DNA of 26,801 bases from a virus. Numbering within the stretch: position 1 is the first letter of the stretch; each line of letters starts with the position of its first letter. Below, one piece after another: positions 5,119-12,364 of the stretch. The stretch lies in the IMG/VR virus record IMGVR_UViG_3300025132_000234, positions 1 to 26,801 of that record; one strand, written 5' to 3'. The position numbers and the translations under genes are program-made. The notes under the pieces are model-generated. The model worked only from the letters and a program-made list of their open reading frames with translations, was not told the origin of the DNA and did not search any database.

Positions 5119-6156
5119 ATGAAAAAAAGACTCTTTCCATTTCTAATAGGATTATCTGCTCTAGCCGTATCCGGCTCGGCTGCATTCTATTCTGTATTTG
5201 GATTGAGCAAATTATTTGCAGGTGCAAGCTTGCAAGTAATTATAATGGCTGGATCATTGGAATTTGCAAAATTAGTTACAGCATCTTTATTATATCAATA
5301 TTGGAGTACAATAAATAAGTTTATGAGATTTTATTTATCTGTAGCAGTATTTGTTTTAATGTTAATTACATCTGGTGGTATATATGGATTCTTATCTGGG
5401 GCCTATCAAGAAACGGCAACCAAGTCAGAATTCCTAGATAAATCATTAGCTGTATTGGAAACTAAACAAGAAAGGTTTGAAGAACAGAAGACGGATCTTA
5501 ATATAGAAAAGACGCAACTAAATACAACTATTTCTGATTTAAGAACTTCGCTTTCAAATCCAACTTCGGTATCTTATTGGGATGAAAATTCTCAATCAGT
5601 GATTACAACGACGTCTAGTTCAACAAGAAGAGCATTACAATCAGAATTAAAAACTACCATTGAAGATAGAGATAATATAAATCTAAAATTGGAAGCGGTA
5701 ATGGATTCGGTAATGAGAATTGATACAGAACTATTAGATTTAGAAATTGGTAATGAAGAACAAAGAGAACTTGGACCACTTAAATATTTAGCAGAAACGA
5801 CTGGTAAAGATATGGGTACTATAGTTAACTGGTTCTTATTATTAATAGTATTTGTTTTTGATCCATTAGCAATTGCATTAGTAGTTGCTGCCAATTTTGC
5901 ATTTGCACAAATCAAACCAAAAGAAAAAGAAGTTCCATCACCACATTATTCACCTCAAAGTTACATTCCTGAACCCGAATTGTATTCAGATGAAGATGAA
6001 AAAAGAATGGATGTAATTGGACAAAATGGTAATGATGGACTGCATTATGAAGAAACTAAAAAAGATTTAAAAACAGATATATACCAAGAAAAATTAAAAC
6101 CAGGATCAGATGGCCCCGGTAGAGTAGCTGGACCACCTAAAACTAAAAATTTATAA
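5119..6156 (+). CDS. four-helix membrane protein with coiled-coil domain
   Basis: This 345-residue protein has three predicted membrane helices near the N-terminus (about 7-27, 35-58, 72-92), a long charged coiled coil (about 100-145 and 170-210, with ETKQERFEEQKTDLNIEKTQ), and a fourth membrane helix (about 236-264). The tail is hydrophilic, rich in Pro and Lys, and probably cytoplasmic. The layout puts the coiled coil between membrane anchors, possibly outside the cytoplasm. I have the impression of similar proteins in marine T4-like phages but know no function. It could act in host membrane takeover, lysis control or superinfection exclusion; none of these is shown. It is not a typical holin, being too long and carrying a large soluble domain. 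Confidence 0.75.
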   Translation: MKKRLFPFLIGLSALAVSGSAAFYSVFGLSKLFAGASLQVIIMAGSLEFAKLVTASLLYQYWSTINKFMRFYLSVAVFVLMLITSGGIYGFLSGAYQETATKSEFLDKSLAVLETKQERFEEQKTDLNIEKTQLNTTISDLRTSLSNPTSVSYWDENSQSVITTTSSSTRRALQSELKTTIEDRDNINLKLEAVMDSVMRIDTELLDLEIGNEEQRELGPLKYLAETTGKDMGTIVNWFLLLIVFVFDPLAIALVVAANFAFAQIKPKEKEVPSPHYSPQSYIPEPELYSDEDEKRMDVIGQNGNDGLHYEETKKDLKTDIYQEKLKPGSDGPGRVAGPPKTKNL

Positions 6157-6157
6157 T

Positions 6158-6679
6158 ATGGCAAAGAAAAAGGTTATACACAAATTTAAAACACGAAAAC
6201 GTAATGGTACAACATATATGATATGCAGAAATAGCATTGAAGATAAATCATATTGGGGTTGGCAAATTCTTTCTAAACATCCAAGATGTAATAATTGGTC
6301 TGAGGTAGGAGAAGGTGCGACAGCAGTACTATGTTATCAATGTGTTAATAAAACAGTAGGACCTCCTGATATCAGAGGAGGATATAAATCATCTGGAAGA
6401 TTGCGTGGTTGGCAATTCATGAAAGAGTTTGTTGATAAGGAAGGAAATGTATTTCATAAAGGAGTTGAACAACCTAAACTTAAAGGTACATTAGAAGCAA
6501 CAAAAGCAAAACCAGAAAAAAAGAAATTGACTAAACGAGAAAAAGAACAGTTAAAAACTAAAATTCTTGAACAAATGAATGTTGTAAGAGGTAATCTTAA
6601 AACAGCTGTATATAAAAAAGATATACGATCAAATGGTGTTAAAATGAGAAAGCTTGAACGTCAATTAAAAAAGTTATAG
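6158..6679 (+). CDS. hypothetical basic protein with possible zinc-binding Cys
   Basis: The gene begins one base after the stop of the membrane protein. The 173-residue protein has four cysteines, Cys23, Cys44 and the pair Cys59/Cys62 in LCYQC, spaced in a way that could hold a zinc ion. After residue 90 it becomes very Lys-rich (KAKPEKKKLTKREKEQLKTK), ending in a helical segment (MRKLERQLKKL). A zinc ribbon plus a basic tail suggests nucleic-acid or ribosome contact, but this is inference and no family was recognised. Confidence 0.65.
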   Translation: MAKKKVIHKFKTRKRNGTTYMICRNSIEDKSYWGWQILSKHPRCNNWSEVGEGATAVLCYQCVNKTVGPPDIRGGYKSSGRLRGWQFMKEFVDKEGNVFHKGVEQPKLKGTLEATKAKPEKKKLTKREKEQLKTKILEQMNVVRGNLKTAVYKKDIRSNGVKMRKLERQLKKL

Positions 6680-6721
6680 ATAATTTGGTATTTTGAAAAA
6701 AAGTTATTATATTAAAGTATT

Positions 6722-7360
6722 ATGAGTGATTTATACGACGAAAGACCAAAACCAATCAAACAAGAAACTATGCAATCAACTTTAATGGAAGAATCTCCAT
6801 ATACAAGGTTAAATGATATAATTGCAAATCAACTTGAAATTGAAGATAGTGTATTATATCTAAATGATGAAATAGAAGGCCATACATTGTTTGATTTAAT
6901 AATGAGAGTGCGACATATATTAAAATATCGTACAGGAAAAGAATATAAAGGAACTCAAAATGATCCTTTAAATTTAATGATTAATTCACCTGGTGGTGAT
7001 ATTCATGAAATGATGGGTATTATTGATTATATAGAATCATTAGATGTTAAAACAAATACAATATGTCGTGGCCGGGCATTTTCGGCAGCATCTATTATTC
7101 TTACATGTGGTACTGGAATAAGGATGGCAAGTAAAAATTCTACAATTATGTTTCATCAAGCCTCTTCAATGATATCAGGTAAATTGACAGACGTTACAGC
7201 AACTGTAGACTTTGTAAAACAAGTTGAACAAGATATATACGAACTTCTATCTAAAAAAACAAATAAAGATTCTTCATGGTGGAAAGATAATATGAGATCA
7301 GATATGTTTTTAACTGCAGAGCAGGCATTAGAAATAGGAGTTATTGACCAAATAATTTAA
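6722..7360 (+). CDS. clpP: ClpP-like serine protease
   Basis: A 212-residue ClpP-fold peptidase. The catalytic triad of the family is intact: Ser121 in CRGRAFSAAS, His145 in IMFHQAS, and Asp194 in MRSDMFLTAEQA. The oxyanion-type GGD motif is at 91-93 (INSPGGDIHEM), and EIGVIDQI near the C-terminus matches the usual ClpP ending. An N-terminal extension of about 40 residues replaces the short ClpP propeptide. In bacteria ClpP degrades proteins fed by ClpX or ClpA; no ATPase partner gene is present here, so it may use the host unfoldase, or it may process capsid or other phage proteins. It is followed 12 bases later by the GroES-like gene, whose ribosome site overlaps its stop. Confidence 0.9.
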   Translation: MSDLYDERPKPIKQETMQSTLMEESPYTRLNDIIANQLEIEDSVLYLNDEIEGHTLFDLIMRVRHILKYRTGKEYKGTQNDPLNLMINSPGGDIHEMMGIIDYIESLDVKTNTICRGRAFSAASIILTCGTGIRMASKNSTIMFHQASSMISGKLTDVTATVDFVKQVEQDIYELLSKKTNKDSSWWKDNMRSDMFLTAEQALEIGVIDQII

Positions 7361-7372
7361 GGAGAATAAAAT

Positions 7373-7675
7373 ATGAAAATGAAACCAATGGGAGACCATC
7401 TTTTATTAAAAAAGAAGGCAAGTGAAAATAAAACTAAATCAGGTATTATAATGTCTTCAAATGAAGATGTATATGGATATGCAGAAGTAATTTCAGCAGG
7501 AGATGGTATATTTACACAAACAGGTGATAGAATACCAATGACTTCAAAAGTAGGAAGTACAGTAATTGTACCAGCAAGATTGTTATCAGGTAAAAATGGA
7601 AACGAACTTACATTTGAAGATGAAAAATATTTACTAGTCAGAGAATCAGATGTGGTAATGGTATCAACAAAATAA
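7373..7675 (+). CDS. groES: GroES-like co-chaperonin (Cpn10)
   Basis: A 100-residue Cpn10-family protein. PMGDHLLLKKK (residues 5-15) matches the family start (PLGDRVLVKR). Residues 16-32 form the flexible mobile loop with a hydrophobic GIIM (24-27) that would contact GroEL. YGYAEVISAGDG, VGSTVIVPA and KYLLVRESDVVMV complete the beta-barrel. The insert FTQTGDRIPM corresponds to the roof loop. Phage co-chaperonins such as T4 gp31 replace host GroES so that GroEL can fold the large capsid protein; that role is likely here but inferred. The ribosome site aaggag (7359-7364) overlaps the stop codon of the ClpP-like gene, so the two are probably translated in step. Confidence 0.9.
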   Translation: MKMKPMGDHLLLKKKASENKTKSGIIMSSNEDVYGYAEVISAGDGIFTQTGDRIPMTSKVGSTVIVPARLLSGKNGNELTFEDEKYLLVRESDVVMVSTK

Positions 7676-7681
7676 TAAAAT

Positions 7682-8485
7682 ATGAAATTAACAGCAGAAC
7701 AGATAGTAGAAAATTGGGATAACCTAATACAGGTTATACATGATAACTTCGAAGGTGAAAGAAAAGATAAACTTATAGCAATGTATACAGATCTTGAAGA
7801 TAGAATGTCAATGCAACCTGCTTCAAGTATTGACCATTATCATAATGCATTTGAAGGTGGATATGTAGATCATGTTTTAAGAGTAATTAAATGTGCTGAA
7901 AAAGTTCATTCATTATGGACTGAAATGGGCGCAGATATGTCTGGTTATACAAAAGAAGAATTAATATTTGTAGCATTAAATCATGATATAGGTAAAATGG
8001 GATTTCCTGGAGAGGGTAATGAAACATATATTCCTAATGATTCTGAATGGCATAGAAAAAATATGGGAAGGATGTATAAGGTTAATCCTAATAACCAATT
8101 TACCCTTGTAAATGATCTATCTATTTGGTTATTGCAGCATTATGGTATTAGTATTACTTGGAATGAAATGTTAGGTATAAAATTAACAGATGGATTATAT
8201 GATGAACACAATAAACCATATTTCATGTCAAGAACAGCAGATTCAAAATTAAAAACTAATTTAGGTTTTGTAATGCATCAAGCAGATTGTATGGCAGCTA
8301 GAATTGAATATGAAATGTGGGCAAAAACAAAATCAAATCAAACAGCAACTGTTAAGTCTTCAATTTCAGGATTTAATAAAACTAAGAAAAAAGCTAACTT
8401 TAAAAAATTAGGTAATATAGCATCAAAAGGAGAAGCAGGAGCAGCAATGAAAATGTTTGATGATTTATTTGGAGATAAAAAATGA
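7682..8485 (+). CDS. HD-domain phosphohydrolase
   Basis: A 267-residue protein with an HD metal-binding domain. Likely ligands are His64 (GGYVDHVLRV), the His101-Asp102 pair (ALNHDIGKMG), possibly His153 (LLQHYGI) and Asp202 (MHQADCMAAR). The segment HNAFEGGYVDHVLRV resembles the HHAYxGGLLEHTL motif of YhaM-type HD proteins, which act on RNA or DNA 3' ends; other HD proteins cleave nucleotides. The target here is unknown. The C-terminus is basic (NKTKKKANFKKLG), perhaps for nucleic acid. It lies 6 bases after the GroES-like gene and overlaps the next gene by 4 bases (ATGA, 8482-8485). Confidence 0.8.
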   Translation: MKLTAEQIVENWDNLIQVIHDNFEGERKDKLIAMYTDLEDRMSMQPASSIDHYHNAFEGGYVDHVLRVIKCAEKVHSLWTEMGADMSGYTKEELIFVALNHDIGKMGFPGEGNETYIPNDSEWHRKNMGRMYKVNPNNQFTLVNDLSIWLLQHYGISITWNEMLGIKLTDGLYDEHNKPYFMSRTADSKLKTNLGFVMHQADCMAARIEYEMWAKTKSNQTATVKSSISGFNKTKKKANFKKLGNIASKGEAGAAMKMFDDLFGDKK

Positions 8486-8769
8486 TAACAACAATAATAA
8501 TATTATCGGTGGCATTAGCAATATCAATATTTGTTAATATAAACCAATTACGTAAACAAGAGTCTCAATCAGATTACATTGATGATTTAGAAAAATCAAA
8601 TGTAGCATATTATGATTTTTTAGACCAATTAAAACTTAAAGTAAATCAAGCCAACTCTGAAATAAGAAACGCAGATAGACAAGGAGCATTTGAAGCATCA
8701 GACGAAGTAGGCACATCATTTAAAATTATTAAAGAAGTGATGGAAGACCTAAATCGTGGAGTTAACTAA
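8482..8769 (+). CDS. small membrane-anchored protein, 95 aa
   Basis: The start overlaps the HD gene by 4 bases (ATGA). Residues 3-20 (TTIIILSVALAISIFVNI) form one membrane helix or uncleaved signal anchor, followed by a charged coiled-coil-like region (RKQESQSDYIDDLEKSN, then YYDFLDQLKLKVNQANSEI). One anchor plus a coil is the shape of phage spanin-like or membrane-docking proteins, but there is no lipobox or paired gene, so I do not name it a spanin. Its stop overlaps the sigma-factor start (TAATG). Conservation of this close order in related phages would be informative. Confidence 0.65.
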   Translation: MITTIIILSVALAISIFVNINQLRKQESQSDYIDDLEKSNVAYYDFLDQLKLKVNQANSEIRNADRQGAFEASDEVGTSFKIIKEVMEDLNRGVN

Positions 8770-9572
8770 TGAATGAACAACCTAAATTATCACCGGTAGA
8801 TAAATTTTATGAATGGTTTGAAGCAGACAAACTTCGAATTGAAGAAGAAGCTAAATTACCAAAGAAGAAGCGTAGAGGTAGAAAGCCAACAAAAAAACAA
8901 TATTTCACATATATAACAGATCATGCAATTGTAGCATATAATCAAGAAGACGATTATATGAAGCGCAATAAAGTATACAGAGAACATATTGATTATGCAT
9001 TTAATAAGTTAGCTGAAAATATTATTCATACATTTAAATTTTATTATTTTGATGTACCATATCAAGATGTTAAATGTGAAGTCGTTGCATTTTTAAATGA
9101 AAAGATACATAAGTATCAATTAGAAAAAGGAAAAGCTTTTTCTTATTTTTCAATTATTGCAAAAAATTATCTTATTATTGCTAATAATGCTAATTACGCC
9201 AAAATGAAAGCAAGGACAGATATAACTGTTATTGACGATAGTAGAGATTTAGGTGGTGAAATGGTATATTCTGATTACCAAGAAAGTTTAAGAGATTTTA
9301 CAAATCAATTTGTAGAATATTATTCTACTAATCTAAACAATATATTTTCAAACAAGCGTGATATAATTGTCGCAGATACATTATTAGAATTATTTCGAAT
9401 TAGAGAAAATATAGAAAACTTTAATAAAAAGGCTTTATATATACTAATAAGAGAACGTACAGGATTAAAAACTCAAAATATTACCAAGGTAGTAAACATA
9501 ATGAAAAAACATTATCAAGATATGTTCTTAAAATACTCACATAAGGGGTTCATAGGCACCCATAAATCATAG
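8769..9572 (+). CDS. 55: late-transcription sigma factor (T4 gp55-like)
   Basis: This 267-residue protein matches the gp55-like sigma factors of T4-like marine phages, which replace the host sigma and direct RNA polymerase to late promoters. Visible landmarks are HAIVAYNQEDD (52-62), the FNKLAENIIHTFKFYYFDVP block (78-97) corresponding to sigma region 2, then VKCEVVAFLNEKIHKYQLEK and GKAFSYFSIIAKNYLI (121-136). Residues 32-43 (KKKRRGRKPTKK) form a basic patch like an AT-hook. The recognition is by remembered pattern, not a search. The gene overlaps the preceding stop by one base, and a promoter-like motif begins 5 bases after its stop, in front of the structural genes it would be expected to activate. 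Confidence 0.8.
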   Translation: MNEQPKLSPVDKFYEWFEADKLRIEEEAKLPKKKRRGRKPTKKQYFTYITDHAIVAYNQEDDYMKRNKVYREHIDYAFNKLAENIIHTFKFYYFDVPYQDVKCEVVAFLNEKIHKYQLEKGKAFSYFSIIAKNYLIIANNANYAKMKARTDITVIDDSRDLGGEMVYSDYQESLRDFTNQFVEYYSTNLNNIFSNKRDIIVADTLLELFRIRENIENFNKKALYILIRERTGLKTQNITKVVNIMKKHYQDMFLKYSHKGFIGTHKS

Positions 9573-9577
9573 TTGTA

Positions 9578-9592
9578 CATATTTATTTTAAA
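9578..9592 (+). promoter_or_regulatory. late-promoter-like motif, copy 4 (start of structural block)
   Basis: CATATTTATTTTAAA begins 5 bases after the sigma gene stop and ends 11 bases before the ATG at 9604, overlapping the ribosome site aaaggag. Its position at the head of the structural block makes it the strongest candidate for a late promoter. If the first half is the -10 element, the message leader would be only about 10 bases. Confidence 0.45.
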
Positions 9593-9603
9593 GGAGTATT
9601 ACT

Positions 9604-9981
9604 ATGCATGATGAATTTGAATTATTCAAAGGCACTACATTTTCTGATTTAATGAAAGATATCTATCATAATTCTAAAAAGAAGGATAGACAAATCAATA
9701 CATTGATACAAGAATTGCAACCATTAATTAAAAATATAGGTGATGCAACAGTTATAGTCCCGTTAATAAAAGAATATCTAGATGTATCAGTTAAAAATGA
9801 TGAACATTTAGTTAAACTAGCAGCAGTTGTTCAAAGATTAGTTGGCTCTGCAACTAAAGAAGGTGGCGATGAATATGGCATGTCTGAAGAAGAAAAAGCT
9901 AGATTATTACAAACTGCACAAGAAGAATTAGATGCAATACATCAACAACAAGATGAAATTAATTTAGGAGATGCTAAATAA
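9604..9981 (+). CDS. conserved phage protein, 125 aa, function unknown
   Basis: First gene of the structural block. It begins MHDEFELFKGTTFSDLMKDI and looks almost entirely helical, with NTLIQELQPLIKN and TVIVPLIKEYLDVSVKNDEHLVKLAAVVQRL as hydrophobic-heptad segments, and has an acidic C-terminal tail (EEEKARLLQTAQEELDA). I have the impression that similar proteins occur beside hub genes in marine T4-like phages, but no function is known to me; a baseplate assembly or chaperone role would fit the place. A good ribosome site (aaaggag) precedes the ATG. The stop overlaps the hub gene start (TAATG). Confidence 0.7.
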   Translation: MHDEFELFKGTTFSDLMKDIYHNSKKKDRQINTLIQELQPLIKNIGDATVIVPLIKEYLDVSVKNDEHLVKLAAVVQRLVGSATKEGGDEYGMSEEEKARLLQTAQEELDAIHQQQDEINLGDAK

Positions 9982-12353
9982 TGTCACAAGGAATAACATG
10001 GGGATTTGGAGAAGTAGTTAGTACAGAACATACATACAACCAAACAACAGGTGCTGAACAAAAAAAAGATCGAGATAAACAAGGAAAGGCCGTTGGCGAA
10101 GATCAAGCTAATCCAAAATACCGAGGAGAAATTGAAGTTACTATGCAGGCCAATCAAGGAGGCCTACCAGGTGGCGGACTTGCAGGTGATACTGTAACTG
10201 CATATCCATCTGATATTAATATTACAAAGATTCCATTAGTTGGCGAACATGTTATAATGTATCAAGGTCCAGGATCAAATATGGGGTCAGCTCCACCCGA
10301 TCCAAAAACAGGAAAAAAGAAAACAGGAATAAACTATGATACAGAATGGTTTTATTTACCACCAATATCATTACGAGGACAGGTAGAACTTAATGTTAAT
10401 CCAATGGCGAATGCAGGAGGACCTAAAGGTAATCAAGTAATTCAAGATGGAGAACAAAAAAGTAAAACAGAAGCTTATTCAAATGCTGAAACAGGTAATC
10501 CATCGGTAGTAAATAAAAAACCTACTGGTGGTCAAGAAGGATCTGCAAAAAGTAGAAATACATTTCCTGATTATACAAAAGGAGAATTAGCACCTGATGA
10601 TATTGCAGAATTTCAAAGATTAGAACAACGTATTCTAGATTTAAATGATCCAGAAAATGAATTTTATAAATTTCAATTTGCAAATGCAGGAGGATTAGAA
10701 TCATCATCTGCAGGTGAAGCTCGTATTGAACAGCTTATTAAAGAAACAGAAGATGAAATTGAAGAATATAAAGAACAGTTAATAGAACATGTAGGATACC
10801 AAGGAAAGTTTATTGAATCAGAAGGAGATATAGATACCATAACAGGATATTTAGGATTGATTCCAGAACAAGAAGCTCAGAAAAAAGAAGAAGAATCTCA
10901 ACGAGAAGCGGAGATAGCTGGTAGAAATACAAATAAAAATACTAGTAATCAAAAAGGTGGAGGAAATGATAAAGCACAAAATACATTAGATACTGCACCA
11001 GGTAATGATTTTGTTGAAAAAGGATCTATCGGAAATCTACAGCCATATGAAGGTGATTTTTTATTACAAGGCAGGATGGGACAAAGTATAAGATTTGGAT
11101 CGCAAACATCTCCAAAAGACCCAGAACGATATGTACAACCACAACCATGGGGACAGGGAGAAGCACCAGAGGGATCACCTATTCTTACAATTAGGAACGG
11201 CCAATCGACTGATGCGGGTGGTGGTACTGCAAATAATTTTATTGTAGAAGATATCAACGGAGATAAATCATCTGTATACTTAACATCAGGACAAAAAATA
11301 TCAATAACTGTTGCAAGTCCTATATTTGATGCAATTGATAATGCAATTAGACAAGCAGATAGTCCAACATATAACGATTCAAATGGAAATCCAGTTCCAT
11401 CCTGGGATTGTAACGGTATTAGTGGACCAATAGAACCAATGGCAGGAACAAATGTAACAGATCCAGTTCCAGAAGACTGTGAAAAACTTCCATTAATAGA
11501 CATGACAGTAGAGTATTTTGATACTGAAAAAGGATCACCAACTCGTGGAAAGGTAATGGGAACAGATAGATTACGTATGATTCAAAAATGGCCTGTATTA
11601 GAACAATATGCTTGTATTATATTACAATTATTTCAAGCCGCGGAATCCAATGGTATTTTCTTAACATTGAATAGTGGATTTAGAGGTATTCATCAAATTA
11701 ATCATCCAATTACCGGAAAGAAATTAGCATCTGGTCAATTAAATTGTAGATATTCATGTGCAATAAACAGAGGATGGGCAACGGAGGCAAATAAAAAAGA
11801 TAGATCAAGTCCATTATGGAGAGCAAGATCATCAAAATTTAAACCATATGTTGCAATACCAGGATATAGTAGACATCAAAATGGAACAGCAATTGACATT
11901 AATTATAAAGATGGTAAAAATATTAATCATGGTACTGATAAACCAAAAAAAATTAAAAGAACTAAAACAACTGATTATGATGGAGTATATGCTTGGTTAA
12001 TTGCCAATACATATAAATTTGGATTTGTAAGAACTGTATCAACTGAAGAATGGCACTTTGAATATAATCCTACATTGGCAGCAAAAGGACCTTTTGGAAA
12101 ATTAGGACCAAGTAGTAGTAATAGATGGCATGGTTTAGATAAAGGTTGGCAAGCAGGAAAATTAGGACCTAATGGAAATAATACATGGTTTACAGACCAA
12201 TCAGTATTACCACCTGGCCATCCATGGAGTGATACACCATTACCTCAAGGTTTTATAGACACTGATGATGGGATACTTGAAAATACTGCTCAAGCAGCAT
12301 TAGAAATATTTTCATTTGGATTACTTGGTGATGATGATGGACTATTAGGATAA
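9981..12353 (+). CDS. 5: baseplate hub protein with M15 peptidase domain (gp5-like)
   Basis: This 790-residue protein appears to be the baseplate hub with a built-in wall-cutting enzyme. An OB-fold-like N-terminus (YRGEIEVTM, DINITKIPLVGEHVI, WFYLPPISLRGQ; about 45-135) resembles gp5 hubs. A charged coiled region follows (205-310), then the hub segment GNLQPYEGDFLLQGRMGQSI (351-370) through VYLTSGQKI. The peptidase part (about 500-700) has SGFR (565-568), SRHQNGTAID (630-639) and EEWHFEY (689-695), the M15 D-Ala-D-Ala peptidase pattern with likely zinc ligands His632, Asp639 and His692 and catalytic Glu689. It would cut peptidoglycan cross-links as the tail penetrates. GKLGP recurs at 706 and 726 in a 20-residue repeat. 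T4 gp5 carries a lysozyme instead, so this is a swapped enzyme. Confidence 0.88.
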   Translation: MSQGITWGFGEVVSTEHTYNQTTGAEQKKDRDKQGKAVGEDQANPKYRGEIEVTMQANQGGLPGGGLAGDTVTAYPSDINITKIPLVGEHVIMYQGPGSNMGSAPPDPKTGKKKTGINYDTEWFYLPPISLRGQVELNVNPMANAGGPKGNQVIQDGEQKSKTEAYSNAETGNPSVVNKKPTGGQEGSAKSRNTFPDYTKGELAPDDIAEFQRLEQRILDLNDPENEFYKFQFANAGGLESSSAGEARIEQLIKETEDEIEEYKEQLIEHVGYQGKFIESEGDIDTITGYLGLIPEQEAQKKEEESQREAEIAGRNTNKNTSNQKGGGNDKAQNTLDTAPGNDFVEKGSIGNLQPYEGDFLLQGRMGQSIRFGSQTSPKDPERYVQPQPWGQGEAPEGSPILTIRNGQSTDAGGGTANNFIVEDINGDKSSVYLTSGQKISITVASPIFDAIDNAIRQADSPTYNDSNGNPVPSWDCNGISGPIEPMAGTNVTDPVPEDCEKLPLIDMTVEYFDTEKGSPTRGKVMGTDRLRMIQKWPVLEQYACIILQLFQAAESNGIFLTLNSGFRGIHQINHPITGKKLASGQLNCRYSCAINRGWATEANKKDRSSPLWRARSSKFKPYVAIPGYSRHQNGTAIDINYKDGKNINHGTDKPKKIKRTKTTDYDGVYAWLIANTYKFGFVRTVSTEEWHFEYNPTLAAKGPFGKLGPSSSNRWHGLDKGWQAGKLGPNGNNTWFTDQSVLPPGHPWSDTPLPQGFIDTDDGILENTAQAALEIFSFGLLGDDDGLLG

Positions 12354-12364
12354 GGAGGATAAAA

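Noticed and set aside
8482-8769. Spanin assignment for the small membrane-anchored protein
   Set aside because: It has one anchor and a coil, but no lipoprotein partner or lysis cassette is nearby.
10949-11503. 184-codon open frame on the minus strand inside the hub gene
   Set aside because: It lies wholly opposite a clearly recognised + strand gene, has no ribosome site or sensible composition, and all other genes run on +. It is a shadow of the coding frame.
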